From positions 1 through 36,243 of the forward strand of contig SKXQ01000076.1 of NCBI GenBank assembly GCA_007128315.1: DNA of 36,243 nt. The letters run 5' to 3'. This stretch comes from Spirochaetaceae bacterium (GTDB taxonomy: Bacteria; Spirochaetota; Spirochaetia; DSM-27196; SKKC01). The position numbers and the translations under genes were made by a program. This document shows positions 16,300 to 23,622 of the stretch, in pieces (the stretch's first letter is position 1; each line of letters opens with the position of its first letter). The notes under the pieces were generated by a model. It searched no databases. It had not been told where the DNA came from and saw only the letters and a program-made list of their open reading frames with translations.

Positions 16300-16767
16300 T
16301 TACTGGGGAAAAGCGGAAAGAAGCTTCTGCATCTGCGCCCAGCGTTTCTCACCGACCTGATCGACCACACGACCGTAGGCGTTTTTCCAGTTCCGGAGTC
16401 CTTCCTTCACCGCAGTCACACCTTTCCGGCTCAGCGAGTACCGCTGTGTGCGTTTGTCCTTGCCCTGTTTGCTTGTAACATAGCCTTTCTGCTCCAGGGT
16501 ATCCACGATGCGGCTGACCGTGCTGGGGTCCGATCCGATCTGACTGGCGAGTTCCGAGCAACCCGGCCCGTCGAGCATTTTTATGTGTGCCAGTATCTGA
16601 AACTGTGCGTTGGTGACTTTTCCACCACGAAACTCTTCCTCGAAAATACGGCTGATCGATTTATAGACCTTTCCGATGCGACTTGCCGGACACACCGATG
16701 CAACCGAAGCAAGGTCTTCGAGTAGCTCATCGACTGCCTGTTCGTGGACTAAAATGTTCGTACTCAT
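16300..16767 (-). CDS. MarR-family transcriptional regulator
   Basis: A 155-residue MarR-type regulator. The winged helix spans roughly residues 45-120, with Asn-Ala-Gln-Phe-Gln-Ile-Leu-Ala-His-Ile, the recognition-helix block Ile-Gly-Ser-Asp-Pro-Ser-Thr-Val-Ser-Arg-Ile-Val-Asp, and the wing Gly-Lys-Asp-Lys-Arg-Thr-Gln-Arg-Tyr-Ser-Leu. Cys36 lies in the N-terminal helix and Cys66 beside the helix-turn-helix, which could respond to oxidants, though this is speculative. An AAGGA site precedes the ATG. It is divergent from the NDH-2-like gene 188 bases away and is likely to control itself and that gene. The beta-barrel gene begins 80 bases downstream and may or may not be co-transcribed. Confidence 0.92.
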   Translation of the reverse strand: MSTNILVHEQAVDELLEDLASVASVCPASRIGKVYKSISRIFEEEFRGGKVTNAQFQILAHIKMLDGPGCSELASQIGSDPSTVSRIVDTLEQKGYVTSKQGKDKRTQRYSLSRKGVTAVKEGLRNWKNAYGRVVDQVGEKRWAQMQKLLSAFPQ

Positions 16768-16790
16768 ACTCTTTTTTCCTTATACTAATA

Positions 16791-16819
16791 AGAATACTTC
16801 CGACCGGAGAGATAGTCGA
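16791..16819 (-). promoter_or_regulatory. Predicted promoter of the marR-type gene
   Basis: Minus strand: TCGACT (16814-16819), a 17-base spacer and TATTCT (16791-16796). The A/T-rich stretch just downstream (16779-16799) has partial dyad symmetry around TTATACTAATAAGAATA and is a possible operator for the encoded regulator. Confidence 0.4.
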
Positions 16820-16859
16820 CAGTCGTATCCCGCTTCGGACTGCAACTAATCAATAAAGT

Positions 16860-16889
16860 TTGCGGAAGCGTTTGCCCGTAGGATATTGC
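16860..16889 (+). promoter_or_regulatory. Possible promoter of the NDH-2-like gene
   Basis: TTGCGG (16860-16865), an 18-base spacer and TATTGC (16884-16889), giving a leader of about 60 bases. An overlapping TTGCCC at 16872-16877 is an alternative -35, but its spacing to any -10 is poor. Weak evidence. Confidence 0.3.
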
Positions 16890-16955
16890 ATACGATTGAG
16901 AGAAGAAACACGTCCGTGATTACGTGCAGTTAAAACCGTATACAGGAGCGGCCCC

Positions 16956-18053
16956 GTGAAACATCTGGTACTTGTCGGCGCCGGACATACGCATATACAC
17001 ATATTACGAAACGCAGAAACACTGACTTACCCGGGAGCCCGGATCACGATTGTTACGCCGGAAGCGGGGCATCCCTACTCAGGTATGGGCCCCGGTCTTC
17101 TGGGTGGCAGTTACCGCTGGGACGAAGTGTGCATTCCCGTGCAGGAGCTGGCGGCACGGGCCGGTGTTTCGTTTCTCCGGACATCCGTACGCTCGGTCGA
17201 TGCTGATGCCCGGCTTCTCACACTCGAGGATGGCCGAAGACTCGAATACGATATCCTGTCGATCAATATCGGAAGTGACGTAGTTCAGACAGCATCCCTG
17301 CAAGACCAGCGAGTATACCCGGTCAAACCGATCGCAAACCTTGCCCGCCTGAAGTCGGACCTTCTGTCGACGGGGTCAGCGTCTGCGGCCGACGCAGCGC
17401 AACCATCGACGACCCGGGTCGCGGTCGTCGGGGGAGGCCCCGCGGGCGTCGAGTGCGCCGGAAACATCGCGTATCTTCTACACACACACGGATCCGAAGC
17501 ATGCGAAGTGACGTTGTACTCACGGTCGGAGACACTTGCCCGCATGACCCCGCAACGCAGTCTCTGGATCGAGACCTTTCTGCACAACCGCAAGATCGCA
17601 GTTCGACGCGAAGCGGTGACGTCCTCAGACGACATTGATGCCGATTTCGTCGTTCTCGCCTCAGGAACACATCCTCCCGACGCACTCAGAGACTTCGGTC
17701 TCCCGTCTGGTCCGGGTGGAGGCATTGCGGTCAACGAGTACCTGCAGAGCGTAGACTATCCGAACGTCTTTGCGGTTGGTGACTGCGCCGATTTTGTTCG
17801 GGAACCACTCGACCGGGTGGGGGTCTACGCGGTACGGATGCAGCCGGTACTGTTCAACAATGTGCACGCCCTTCTTCGGGGCAGGACGGAAGACATCCGT
17901 CAGTTTAAACGTACCGGACCATACCTCGCAGGAGTCAACCTTGGCTTCGGGCAGGGCCTGCTCTACCGGGGAAGATGGGACGTACGAGGTCGGGCAGCCT
18001 TTCGACTGAAGGATTTCATCGATCGCCGCTTCATGAAACGATACCTGCTTTGA
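16956..18053 (+). CDS. NAD(P)/FAD-dependent oxidoreductase, NDH-2/SelD-associated type
   Basis: A 365-residue pyridine nucleotide-disulfide-fold flavoprotein. The first Rossmann motif is Val-Leu-Val-Gly-Ala-Gly-His-Thr-His-Ile-His-Ile-Leu, a form typical of the subfamily found beside or fused to SelD. The second nucleotide-binding motif is Val-Ala-Val-Val-Gly-Gly-Gly-Pro-Ala-Gly-Val-Glu near residue 157. The C-terminal FAD block is Val-Phe-Ala-Val-Gly-Asp-Cys-Ala near 270. It lacks a Cys-x-x-x-x-Cys redox pair. The closest functional model is type II NADH:quinone oxidoreductase, a peripheral membrane enzyme; there is no selD here. The start is GTG, with AGGAG 8 bases upstream. Probably controlled by the divergent MarR protein. 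Confidence 0.85.
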   Translation: MKHLVLVGAGHTHIHILRNAETLTYPGARITIVTPEAGHPYSGMGPGLLGGSYRWDEVCIPVQELAARAGVSFLRTSVRSVDADARLLTLEDGRRLEYDILSINIGSDVVQTASLQDQRVYPVKPIANLARLKSDLLSTGSASAADAAQPSTTRVAVVGGGPAGVECAGNIAYLLHTHGSEACEVTLYSRSETLARMTPQRSLWIETFLHNRKIAVRREAVTSSDDIDADFVVLASGTHPPDALRDFGLPSGPGGGIAVNEYLQSVDYPNVFAVGDCADFVREPLDRVGVYAVRMQPVLFNNVHALLRGRTEDIRQFKRTGPYLAGVNLGFGQGLLYRGRWDVRGRAAFRLKDFIDRRFMKRYLL

Positions 18054-18160
18054 CCGCTTCGGAGAAAACGCATTCGTGAGGTTGAGCGCCTCAGTAAAGC
18101 CCTGACCCGAAGCGACCGCGGGAGAACGACGATCAGCCACCGGCCGGTCCAGGACAGGAC

Positions 18161-19081
18161 TCAGCCGGGCGGCGGCGGCATCCGTGATCGGTCAAGTCTG
18201 ATAACACCCAGCAGCGACACAATTACGACAGCCCCGCCAAGGATCGCCAGAAGCCCCGGTATCTCCGAGAAGAGCATTGCCGCGAGTACCGTGGCGAACA
18301 ACGGTTCAAGGAGAATAGATGCTGACACGAAACTGGCTGCCAGGTACTTGAGCCCCCAGTTGAATATGCTGTGACCGAGTACCGTGCAGAAGAAGGCCAG
18401 AGCCAGGAATATCACAAATTCCCGTAAAGCGTAGCCCGCCAGCGGGATCGACGCGATACGAGTAAAAACCAGCAGGAAGAGCGTTGTGCTCACGTAGACG
18501 CTGAAGTTGTACGTTACCGCACCGACGGTCCTGCGCATGGCCCGGCCAATAAGCATATAACCGGATACCGCCGCCGCACCGGCGACCGCGAGGAGGTTGC
18601 CGGTCATAGCGCCCGGATCCGCGCCGGCATCCGGAACACTGAGAATGACACTCCCTGCGATTGCAGCAAGGATGCAGGCGAATACCGCCGGTCTCACCGA
18701 CTCACGCAGAAAAAGAACGCTCCCGGTCGCAACAAAGATCGGGTGCAGGGAGACGAGGACCACCGCGCTTGCCACACTCGTGTACTGGAGACTGGTGATC
18801 CACGTCGCGAAGTGCAGCGCCAGAAAAAGCCCGCTGAGAACAAGCAGCAACACCACTCGCAGCGGGTGCCGGCTCGAAGGAGCCCCGCCCCGGGAATGAA
18901 GGGCAGCGCGGCGACGCAGGCCGAGCAGGTAGCTCGGGAGCAGCATGGCAGACGTGAACAGCATGCGGTAGAAGGCGATCACAAGAGGAGGTGCGTCCGA
19001 GAGACGAATGAAGATCGCGGAAAGCGAAGCGAATAATACCCCCGCGACAAGGACAGGACGTGCATGATGAGACATATTCAT
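18161..19081 (-). CDS. EamA-family (DMT superfamily) transporter
   Basis: A 306-residue inner-membrane protein with ten hydrophobic helices arranged as two five-helix EamA repeats. Typical signs are the early 'FRML' motif after the second strand of hydrophobics (Ala-Phe-Tyr-Arg-Met-Leu), the end-of-helix Gly-His-Ser-Ile-Phe-Asn-Trp-Gly-Leu-Lys-Tyr-Leu in the second half, and the final 'SILLEPLFATVLAAML' helix. Such proteins export small metabolites, often amino acids; the substrate cannot be read. ATG 19081 overlaps the stop of hemW (ATGA), so translation is coupled; ATG 19075 is another possible start. It is the last gene of a five-gene operon. 107 bases separate it from the convergent flavoprotein gene, holding only a short CACCGGCCGGT-type palindrome. 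Confidence 0.9.
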   Translation of the reverse strand: MNMSHHARPVLVAGVLFASLSAIFIRLSDAPPLVIAFYRMLFTSAMLLPSYLLGLRRRAALHSRGGAPSSRHPLRVVLLLVLSGLFLALHFATWITSLQYTSVASAVVLVSLHPIFVATGSVLFLRESVRPAVFACILAAIAGSVILSVPDAGADPGAMTGNLLAVAGAAAVSGYMLIGRAMRRTVGAVTYNFSVYVSTTLFLLVFTRIASIPLAGYALREFVIFLALAFFCTVLGHSIFNWGLKYLAASFVSASILLEPLFATVLAAMLFSEIPGLLAILGGAVVIVSLLGVIRLDRSRMPPPPG

Positions 19082-20385
19082 CCTGTTTCTCCGCAGGACT
19101 CAACACAGTTCAGCGTCAGTCCGGGTAACGCCACCTCGAGAAGGCCCCACAGATCAGGAAGCAGACGATCAAGGATCATTCGGGACTCCAACGGAAGATA
19201 CACGTGGCGATCCCCGTGCTGGTCATCGTAACACTGAAGCGTGGGAAACTCGCACCACCGGTCCTGCAGGATGTCGAGCAGGCGCTGTGCAGGGACTCCG
19301 AAGCGACGGTGCAGGAGCGAAAGATTCACTCCGCTTCGCGTGCGCAGCCCGTTCATGAAATGCTCGAAAAGATGATCCGTCAGAGAGAGAACTTCTATTG
19401 CGGGTCGATACGTTCCGTGCTTCCACTGCTGGTAGCGAAACACATCCTCGCCGGTCAGGCGCAAAGGCACACACCCGCGTTCGTCACCGCTCGCCCTTGC
19501 GTATACCATTCCAACTGCCCCGGGGCCGATGCCCAGGTAGGGATTCAGATTCCAGTACGCCGCATTGTGGACAGACTCCTGTCCCGGACACGCATAGTTG
19601 GAAACCTCGTAGGACTCGAGCCCGGCACGCTGTATCGTGGCCGACGCCGCATCCCAGAGGTCTTCGTGAACGTCGTGTGAGGGCATCGAAAGCCGTCCGT
19701 CGATAATCTGCTGATGAAGCACCGTATCTTCCTCGACGGTCAGACCGTAAAGTGAAATATGCTCAACACCCCGGCACAGCAGTTCGCCCAGATCCTCCTG
19801 CAGACTTCTCACAGTCTGACCCGGCGTTCCCACGATTACGTCCACACTCAGACGGCCTTCGAAATGGCGCCTGAGATACTCGAGTGCATGCAGGGCGGTC
19901 GCTCTATCGCTTCGGCGGCCCAGGACCGCGAGCTCATTGTCTCGAAGACTCTGCACACCCATGCTGATCCTGTCGATGACCGAAGCGTTGAGTACCGAGA
20001 CCAGGGCCGGGTTGACCGACTCGGGATTGACTTCAACAGTCGCCTCCCGCAGCCTACCCTCCACACGGAACGTCCCGGTCAATGCCTCGAGAAAGAACGC
20101 GAGTTTCTCAGCCGGGATGACACTTGGGGTGCCTCCGCCTATATAGAGCGTGTCGACGGCTGGTGCTCCCAGAAGTTCGTGCCAGAACGCCGACTCGGAT
20201 ATCATTCCCTCCAGCGTCTCGTCGAGAACTCTCGGCGGATACCCGGTTTCGAGGTAAAACGCGCAATAGTGACACCGTGTCCTGCAGAAAGGCACGTGTA
20301 CATACACCGAAACCCTTGTATGTCGGACCGGATCAAACCCTGCGTCTCCGAGCGCGTGCCGTATGTGCGTTGTCGAATCATGCAT
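19078..20385 (-). CDS. hemW: HemW-like radical SAM protein (coproporphyrinogen III oxidase-like)
   Basis: A 435-residue radical SAM enzyme. The iron-sulfur binding motif is Cys34-Arg-Thr-Arg-Cys38-His-Tyr-Cys41-Ala-Phe, preceded by Val-Tyr-Val-His-Val-Pro-Phe as in HemN/HemW proteins. The Gly-Gly-Gly-Thr-Pro-Ser block near residue 103 and 'ISMGVQSLRDNELAVLGR' also match. It lacks the long N-terminal extension of true HemN, so the HemW group, haem chaperones that load haem onto respiratory enzymes, fits better. A C-terminal HemN-type domain is present (from about residue 330). The ATG is 3 bases past the RluA-family gene's stop, with no Shine-Dalgarno sequence, so it depends on coupling. The stop overlaps the EamA start. 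Confidence 0.9.
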   Translation of the reverse strand: MHDSTTHIRHALGDAGFDPVRHTRVSVYVHVPFCRTRCHYCAFYLETGYPPRVLDETLEGMISESAFWHELLGAPAVDTLYIGGGTPSVIPAEKLAFFLEALTGTFRVEGRLREATVEVNPESVNPALVSVLNASVIDRISMGVQSLRDNELAVLGRRSDRATALHALEYLRRHFEGRLSVDVIVGTPGQTVRSLQEDLGELLCRGVEHISLYGLTVEEDTVLHQQIIDGRLSMPSHDVHEDLWDAASATIQRAGLESYEVSNYACPGQESVHNAAYWNLNPYLGIGPGAVGMVYARASGDERGCVPLRLTGEDVFRYQQWKHGTYRPAIEVLSLTDHLFEHFMNGLRTRSGVNLSLLHRRFGVPAQRLLDILQDRWCEFPTLQCYDDQHGDRHVYLPLESRMILDRLLPDLWGLLEVALPGLTLNCVESCGETG

Positions 20386-20388
20386 ACA

Positions 20389-21213
20389 TTATACCGGTGG
20401 GCAGACATGAGGAGGTGCGTCTGCTCGATACAGCAACTGTCCGTCCCGCATTACTTCGGCCTGCGTGGCGACTTCGGGCAGATCGAGACCGAGCTCCGTA
20501 CAGGTCCGGATCCAGGCGTCGGGTAGACCTGCGCGCACCGTCAGGACGCTCCCGGAGTACGGCAGGGTGAACTCCAGCCTGAACGCGCGAAGGTACATCC
20601 GCCCGCACCCAGGCATGCCCGACACGACCTGGTTATACGAGCGGTCACCGTGACGAGTGTCGCCAATGACGGGGTGAGCGATAGACTGCAGATGACGCCT
20701 GGCCTGATGCCGACGTCCGGTTAGCAGGGTAACACGCAGCAGGCTGAACCAGGACTCCTCATAGTCGCCGACGGGAATGGAAACCACACTGCGCGAGAGC
20801 GTCTGATACCGGGTAAAGGAGGCAGATGGCTCGTGGCCCTCGCCACGTACAAGGGAACGTTCGATCAGCCCTTCATCCGGAGCATGGCCGCGAACAATGG
20901 CAAGATACTCCTTTGTGATTTCCGATTCTCGCAACAGTGCGGAAATGAGCCCGGCAGTTTCCTTGTCCAGGGCGAAGAGCATGATGCCGCTGGTTCCCCG
21001 ATCGAGCCGGTGAACGACCTGGACTTTCCGGTGCAGCAACCCCGAGAGCGTATTAACGCAGTTCGGAGCGTGTCTGTCATACTGGTTGGGGTGGACGATC
21101 ATACCCGCAGGCTTGTCCACGACAACAAGACGCCCGTCCTGCCAGAGTACGGGAATCCGGTAATGAGAGCCCTGTATCATCGGGGTATCATGTGTATCGG
21201 GCATTCGGTTCAC
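20389..21213 (-). CDS. RluA-family pseudouridine synthase
   Basis: A 274-residue pseudouridine synthase that converts uridine to pseudouridine in tRNA or rRNA. The catalytic motif is Val-Val-His-Arg-Leu-Asp71-Arg-Gly-Thr-Ser-Gly, with Asp71 the nucleophile. Upstream is Asp-Gly-Arg-Leu-Val-Val-Val-Asp-Lys-Pro-Ala-Gly-Met, and downstream are Thr-Gly-Arg-Arg-His-Gln-Ala-Arg-Arg-His and Pro-Val-Ile-Gly-Asp-Thr, all standard. There is no S4 domain, and the short, early catalytic motif resembles TruC (tRNA U65) more than RluD, but target RNA is not certain. The GTG start (21213) overlaps the previous stop (GTGA); ATG 21204 is an alternative. Confidence 0.92.
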   Translation of the reverse strand: MNRMPDTHDTPMIQGSHYRIPVLWQDGRLVVVDKPAGMIVHPNQYDRHAPNCVNTLSGLLHRKVQVVHRLDRGTSGIMLFALDKETAGLISALLRESEITKEYLAIVRGHAPDEGLIERSLVRGEGHEPSASFTRYQTLSRSVVSIPVGDYEESWFSLLRVTLLTGRRHQARRHLQSIAHPVIGDTRHGDRSYNQVVSGMPGCGRMYLRAFRLEFTLPYSGSVLTVRAGLPDAWIRTCTELGLDLPEVATQAEVMRDGQLLYRADAPPHVCPPV

Positions 21214-21614
21214 ACCTGACCGAGACTCAGATCGCCATGTATCTTGAAGACGCGCCCGTCGCGGGTCACCTCCAGGCGACGACCAGGAAACTCTCGAGGG
21301 AGCAGCTTGCGTATCATCGCTGCTGCATCGTCGTCAATCTGATCCTCCACGTCGTCGGGTACACGGTCAAGCGTAGCGATCTCGATGCTGAGCACGTAGC
21401 CACGTCCGAACTGCGAACCGTAACCTGCAGAGAAGCTCGCGCCGACGTTAAAGAGCCCGGAGTGCTCCTTGTTGCTGGTCGCCCCATGTGGCGGCCGGGC
21501 GGGATGAAGATCGTACAGGGACCCATAGCGCTCCTCGAGGTAGTCATCGACCTCATCAAAAACGCGCTTGAGCCGATCCTGAAAATCTTTGGTATGCGGA
21601 TGCCGAATGGACAT
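21210..21614 (-). CDS. Conserved hypothetical protein in the TrhA-HemW operon
   Basis: A 134-residue soluble protein that I cannot assign. It begins with a charged helix (residues 5-30), has a Gly-rich middle (Ser-Ala-Gly-Tyr-Gly-Ser-Gln-Phe-Gly-Arg-Gly-Tyr at about 62-73) followed by 'VLSIEIATLDRVP', then a helix with Asp-Asp-Asp-Ala-Ala-Ala-Met-Ile-Arg-Lys-Leu-Leu, and ends in a short beta segment. No signal peptide or membrane segment. It starts 9 bases after the TrhA stop and its stop overlaps the pseudouridine synthase start by 4 bases, so it is made together with both. The conserved-looking Gly-rich loop could bind a ligand, but no function is inferred. Confidence 0.75.
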   Translation of the reverse strand: MSIRHPHTKDFQDRLKRVFDEVDDYLEERYGSLYDLHPARPPHGATSNKEHSGLFNVGASFSAGYGSQFGRGYVLSIEIATLDRVPDDVEDQIDDDAAAMIRKLLPREFPGRRLEVTRDGRVFKIHGDLSLGQV

Positions 21615-21623
21615 ACTACCGTT

Positions 21624-22304
21624 CTACCCCGCAACGTCCAGATACATCATGAAAAAGTGGCTCGCCGCGCCGAGCAGAACGAAAATATGCCATATCTCAT
21701 GAAAACCGAACACACCGGGGTACGGATCGGGTTTCCTGACGGCGTAGATCACGGCGCCGACCGAATAGGAAATACCTCCTGACAGAAGCCAGAATACACC
21801 GGTGTCCGAGAGCGACTGCAGTACGGGTCGGATGCCAATCAATGCCAGCCATCCGATGATCAGGTAGACGCCCGCGGTGAGCCATCGTGGTGCGTTCAGC
21901 CAGAACAACTTGATGATGATTCCGGCAACGGCGAGTCCCCAGACAACCCCGAAGAGACTCCAGCCCCAGCCGGGAAACTGCGGTTGAAGGGAAACGAGCG
22001 TAACCGGCGTGTAGGTCGAGGCAATAAGAACATAGATCGATACGTGGTCGAACTTCCGGAGCCTTCGCAGGGTCCGCTCAGAACCCCTCGACGCGTGATA
22101 CAGGGCACTCGCGGTGAACAGCATGATCATACCCGCGCCGTAGACCGAAAAACTGATGATCTGTACGGTATTCCCGTAGCCCTTCAGAATCAGAAGCGCC
22201 AGACCTGCAATTCCGAGAACAGCTCCGAACGCATGGGTCAGCGCATTGACTGGCTCACGAAAAAACGACTGCTTTACTGCACGAACAGATGCCGATCTTG
22301 ACAT
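21624..22304 (-). CDS. trhA: TrhA/hemolysin III-family membrane protein
   Basis: A 226-residue protein with seven hydrophobic helices, the hallmark of the hemolysin III/PAQR family. Family residues are present: Arg-Glu-Pro-Val-Asn-Ala-Leu-Thr-His-Ala-Phe-Gly after the N-terminal leader, Ser-Ala-Leu-Tyr-His-Ala-Ser-Arg-Gly in helix 3, Phe-Asp-His-Val-Ser-Ile-Tyr, and Gly-Phe-His-Glu-Ile-Trp-His-Ile-Phe-Val in the last part. The His and Asp/Ser residues form a zinc site in related proteins. In some bacteria TrhA affects membrane energetics and fatty-acid fluidity; hemolysis is not the likely role here. AAGGA lies 9 bases before the ATG. It is the first gene of the operon running to 18161. Confidence 0.92.
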   Translation of the reverse strand: MSRSASVRAVKQSFFREPVNALTHAFGAVLGIAGLALLILKGYGNTVQIISFSVYGAGMIMLFTASALYHASRGSERTLRRLRKFDHVSIYVLIASTYTPVTLVSLQPQFPGWGWSLFGVVWGLAVAGIIIKLFWLNAPRWLTAGVYLIIGWLALIGIRPVLQSLSDTGVFWLLSGGISYSVGAVIYAVRKPDPYPGVFGFHEIWHIFVLLGAASHFFMMYLDVAG

Positions 22305-22347
22305 TGTACAGAGTCCTTACGGGTATGAATGTGATTCCGGGATAGAA

Positions 22348-22373
22348 TCCGGAGCAGACAGTCCTGCTCCGGA
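22348..22373. terminator. Perfect 10-bp hairpin between trhA and fba
   Basis: TCCGGAGCAG (22348-22357) pairs perfectly with CTGCTCCGGA (22364-22373) around a 6-base loop. It lies 22 bases after the stop of the minus-strand aldolase gene and about 44 bases upstream of the trhA start. No T-run follows on either strand, so it may be a weak or Rho-assisted terminator or an mRNA 3' stabiliser for fba. Confidence 0.55.
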
Positions 22374-22394
22374 CGGATGGCGCAGGGTAATGGT

Positions 22395-23486
22395 TCAGTC
22401 TTCAAAGACAAACTTGTCTACGGCGCCAAGATGACCAAAGGCGTCGACGAGACGCTTTACAACCTGCTTTTCTCCAAGATGCATCCATCCCCGGGGATCG
22501 ATCTTCTTTTTATTCGGCTTGTCGGGACCTTCCGGGTTACCGATCTGCGAATGCAGATAGCCGTCGTTTTCATCCATGTACTTCTTGATCGGCTGGGTAA
22601 ACGCCCACTGTGTATCGGTATCGATGTTGAACTTCACGACACCGTAGGAAACTGCCTCGGTGATCTCTTCTTCGGTTGAGCCGGAACCCCCGTGGAAAAC
22701 CAGCGCGAGCGGTTTCTCGGGGAGATCATGAACTTCTGAAACCTTGTCCTGTGAGGCTTTGAGTATCTCCGGTTTCAGCTTCACGTTACCGGGCTTGTAC
22801 ACACCGTGGGTATTTCCAAATGCGGCGGCTACCGTAAACTGACCGAGATCCTTCAGCGCTTCGTACGCGGCGAGCACCTCTTCGGGCTGGGTATACAGCC
22901 GTGATGCGTCAACGCTGCTGTTATCGACGCCGTCTTCTTCTCCGCCCGTGACACCGAGCTCGAGCTCAAGCTGCATATCAATCGCGGCGAGCTTCTTCAT
23001 GTAGTCCCTGCAGGTCGCCAGGTTCTCTTCCAGCGGCTCCTCACTCAGGTCGAGCATGTGAGAACTGAACAGAGGGGCACCGGTTTCCTGGTGGAACCTG
23101 GCGCCTTCTTCCAGAAGACCATCGATCCAGGGCAACAGCTTTCGCGCTGCGTGATCGGTATGGAGGACGACGGCAACGCCGTAGATCCTGCTGAGAATGT
23201 GGACGTGACGTGCACCGGCGACTCCACCGGCAACCGCTGCACGCTCGTCACTGTTGTCCAGGAACTTGCCCGCGTTGAAATGAGCACCACCGTTGGAGAA
23301 CTGTATTATGATCGGGGCATTTGCTTCTCTGGCCGCCTGCATCGCCGCGTTGAGACTGCTCGAACCGATGACGTTATACGCCGGGAGCGCGCATTTTGCT
23401 TCGCGGCAATAGGCATACAGGTCTACCAGATCCTGTCCGGTAACAACACCGGGTTTGAGTTTAAGTTTCGAACCTTGTCTGTTCAT
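22395..23486 (-). CDS. fba: Class II fructose-bisphosphate aldolase
   Basis: A 363-residue class II (zinc) aldolase of the long FbaA type, which cleaves fructose 1,6-bisphosphate to glyceraldehyde 3-phosphate and dihydroxyacetone phosphate in glycolysis, and the reverse in gluconeogenesis. Features: Ala-Tyr-Asn-Val-Ile-Gly-Ser near residue 37, Val-Leu-His-Thr-Asp-His-Ala with zinc ligand and catalytic Asp, Glu-Leu-Glu-Leu-Gly-Val-Thr-Gly-Gly-Glu-Glu-Asp-Gly, Phe-Gly-Asn-Thr-His-Gly and Phe-His-Gly-Gly-Ser-Gly-Ser with the other metal ligands, and Lys-Phe-Asn-Ile-Asp-Thr-Asp. The ATG has AAGGAG 8 bases upstream. It looks complete, and is a single-gene unit divergent from the esterase. Confidence 0.96.
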   Translation of the reverse strand: MNRQGSKLKLKPGVVTGQDLVDLYAYCREAKCALPAYNVIGSSSLNAAMQAAREANAPIIIQFSNGGAHFNAGKFLDNSDERAAVAGGVAGARHVHILSRIYGVAVVLHTDHAARKLLPWIDGLLEEGARFHQETGAPLFSSHMLDLSEEPLEENLATCRDYMKKLAAIDMQLELELGVTGGEEDGVDNSSVDASRLYTQPEEVLAAYEALKDLGQFTVAAAFGNTHGVYKPGNVKLKPEILKASQDKVSEVHDLPEKPLALVFHGGSGSTEEEITEAVSYGVVKFNIDTDTQWAFTQPIKKYMDENDGYLHSQIGNPEGPDKPNKKKIDPRGWMHLGEKQVVKRLVDAFGHLGAVDKFVFED

Positions 23487-23585
23487 GTGGATAACTCCTT
23501 CGTTTCGATTGATATAATTGACGAAACCAAGGTTATCATATTTCCGGTACTGTTCACCACCCTGTTGACGGCGTCGGACGATAGC

Positions 23586-23615
23586 TTGCCCCGATACACG
23601 TCACGGATGTATTTT
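23586..23615 (+). promoter_or_regulatory. Predicted promoter of the esterase gene, leaderless type
   Basis: TTGCCC (23586-23591), an 18-base spacer, TATTTT (23610-23615), then 7 bases to the ATG at 23623. No Shine-Dalgarno sequence is present between them or just upstream. The start of transcription would be within a base of the ATG. Confidence 0.4.
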
Positions 23616-23622
23616 TTACCCC

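Noticed and set aside
19078-20385. Classical HemN (anaerobic coproporphyrinogen III dehydrogenase).
   Set aside because: The protein lacks the N-terminal extension and second substrate-site residues expected for HemN; the HemW type fits better.
20386-20396. A TATAAT on the minus strand just ahead of the HemW ATG, as a possible leaderless promoter.
   Set aside because: It arises from the RluA stop region, is only 2 bases from the ATG and has no matching -35; in-operon translation coupling explains the start better.
19759-20526. A 255-codon plus-strand frame over hemW and the RluA gene.
   Set aside because: It spans two genes whose minus-strand products carry catalytic motifs; it has no recognised family.
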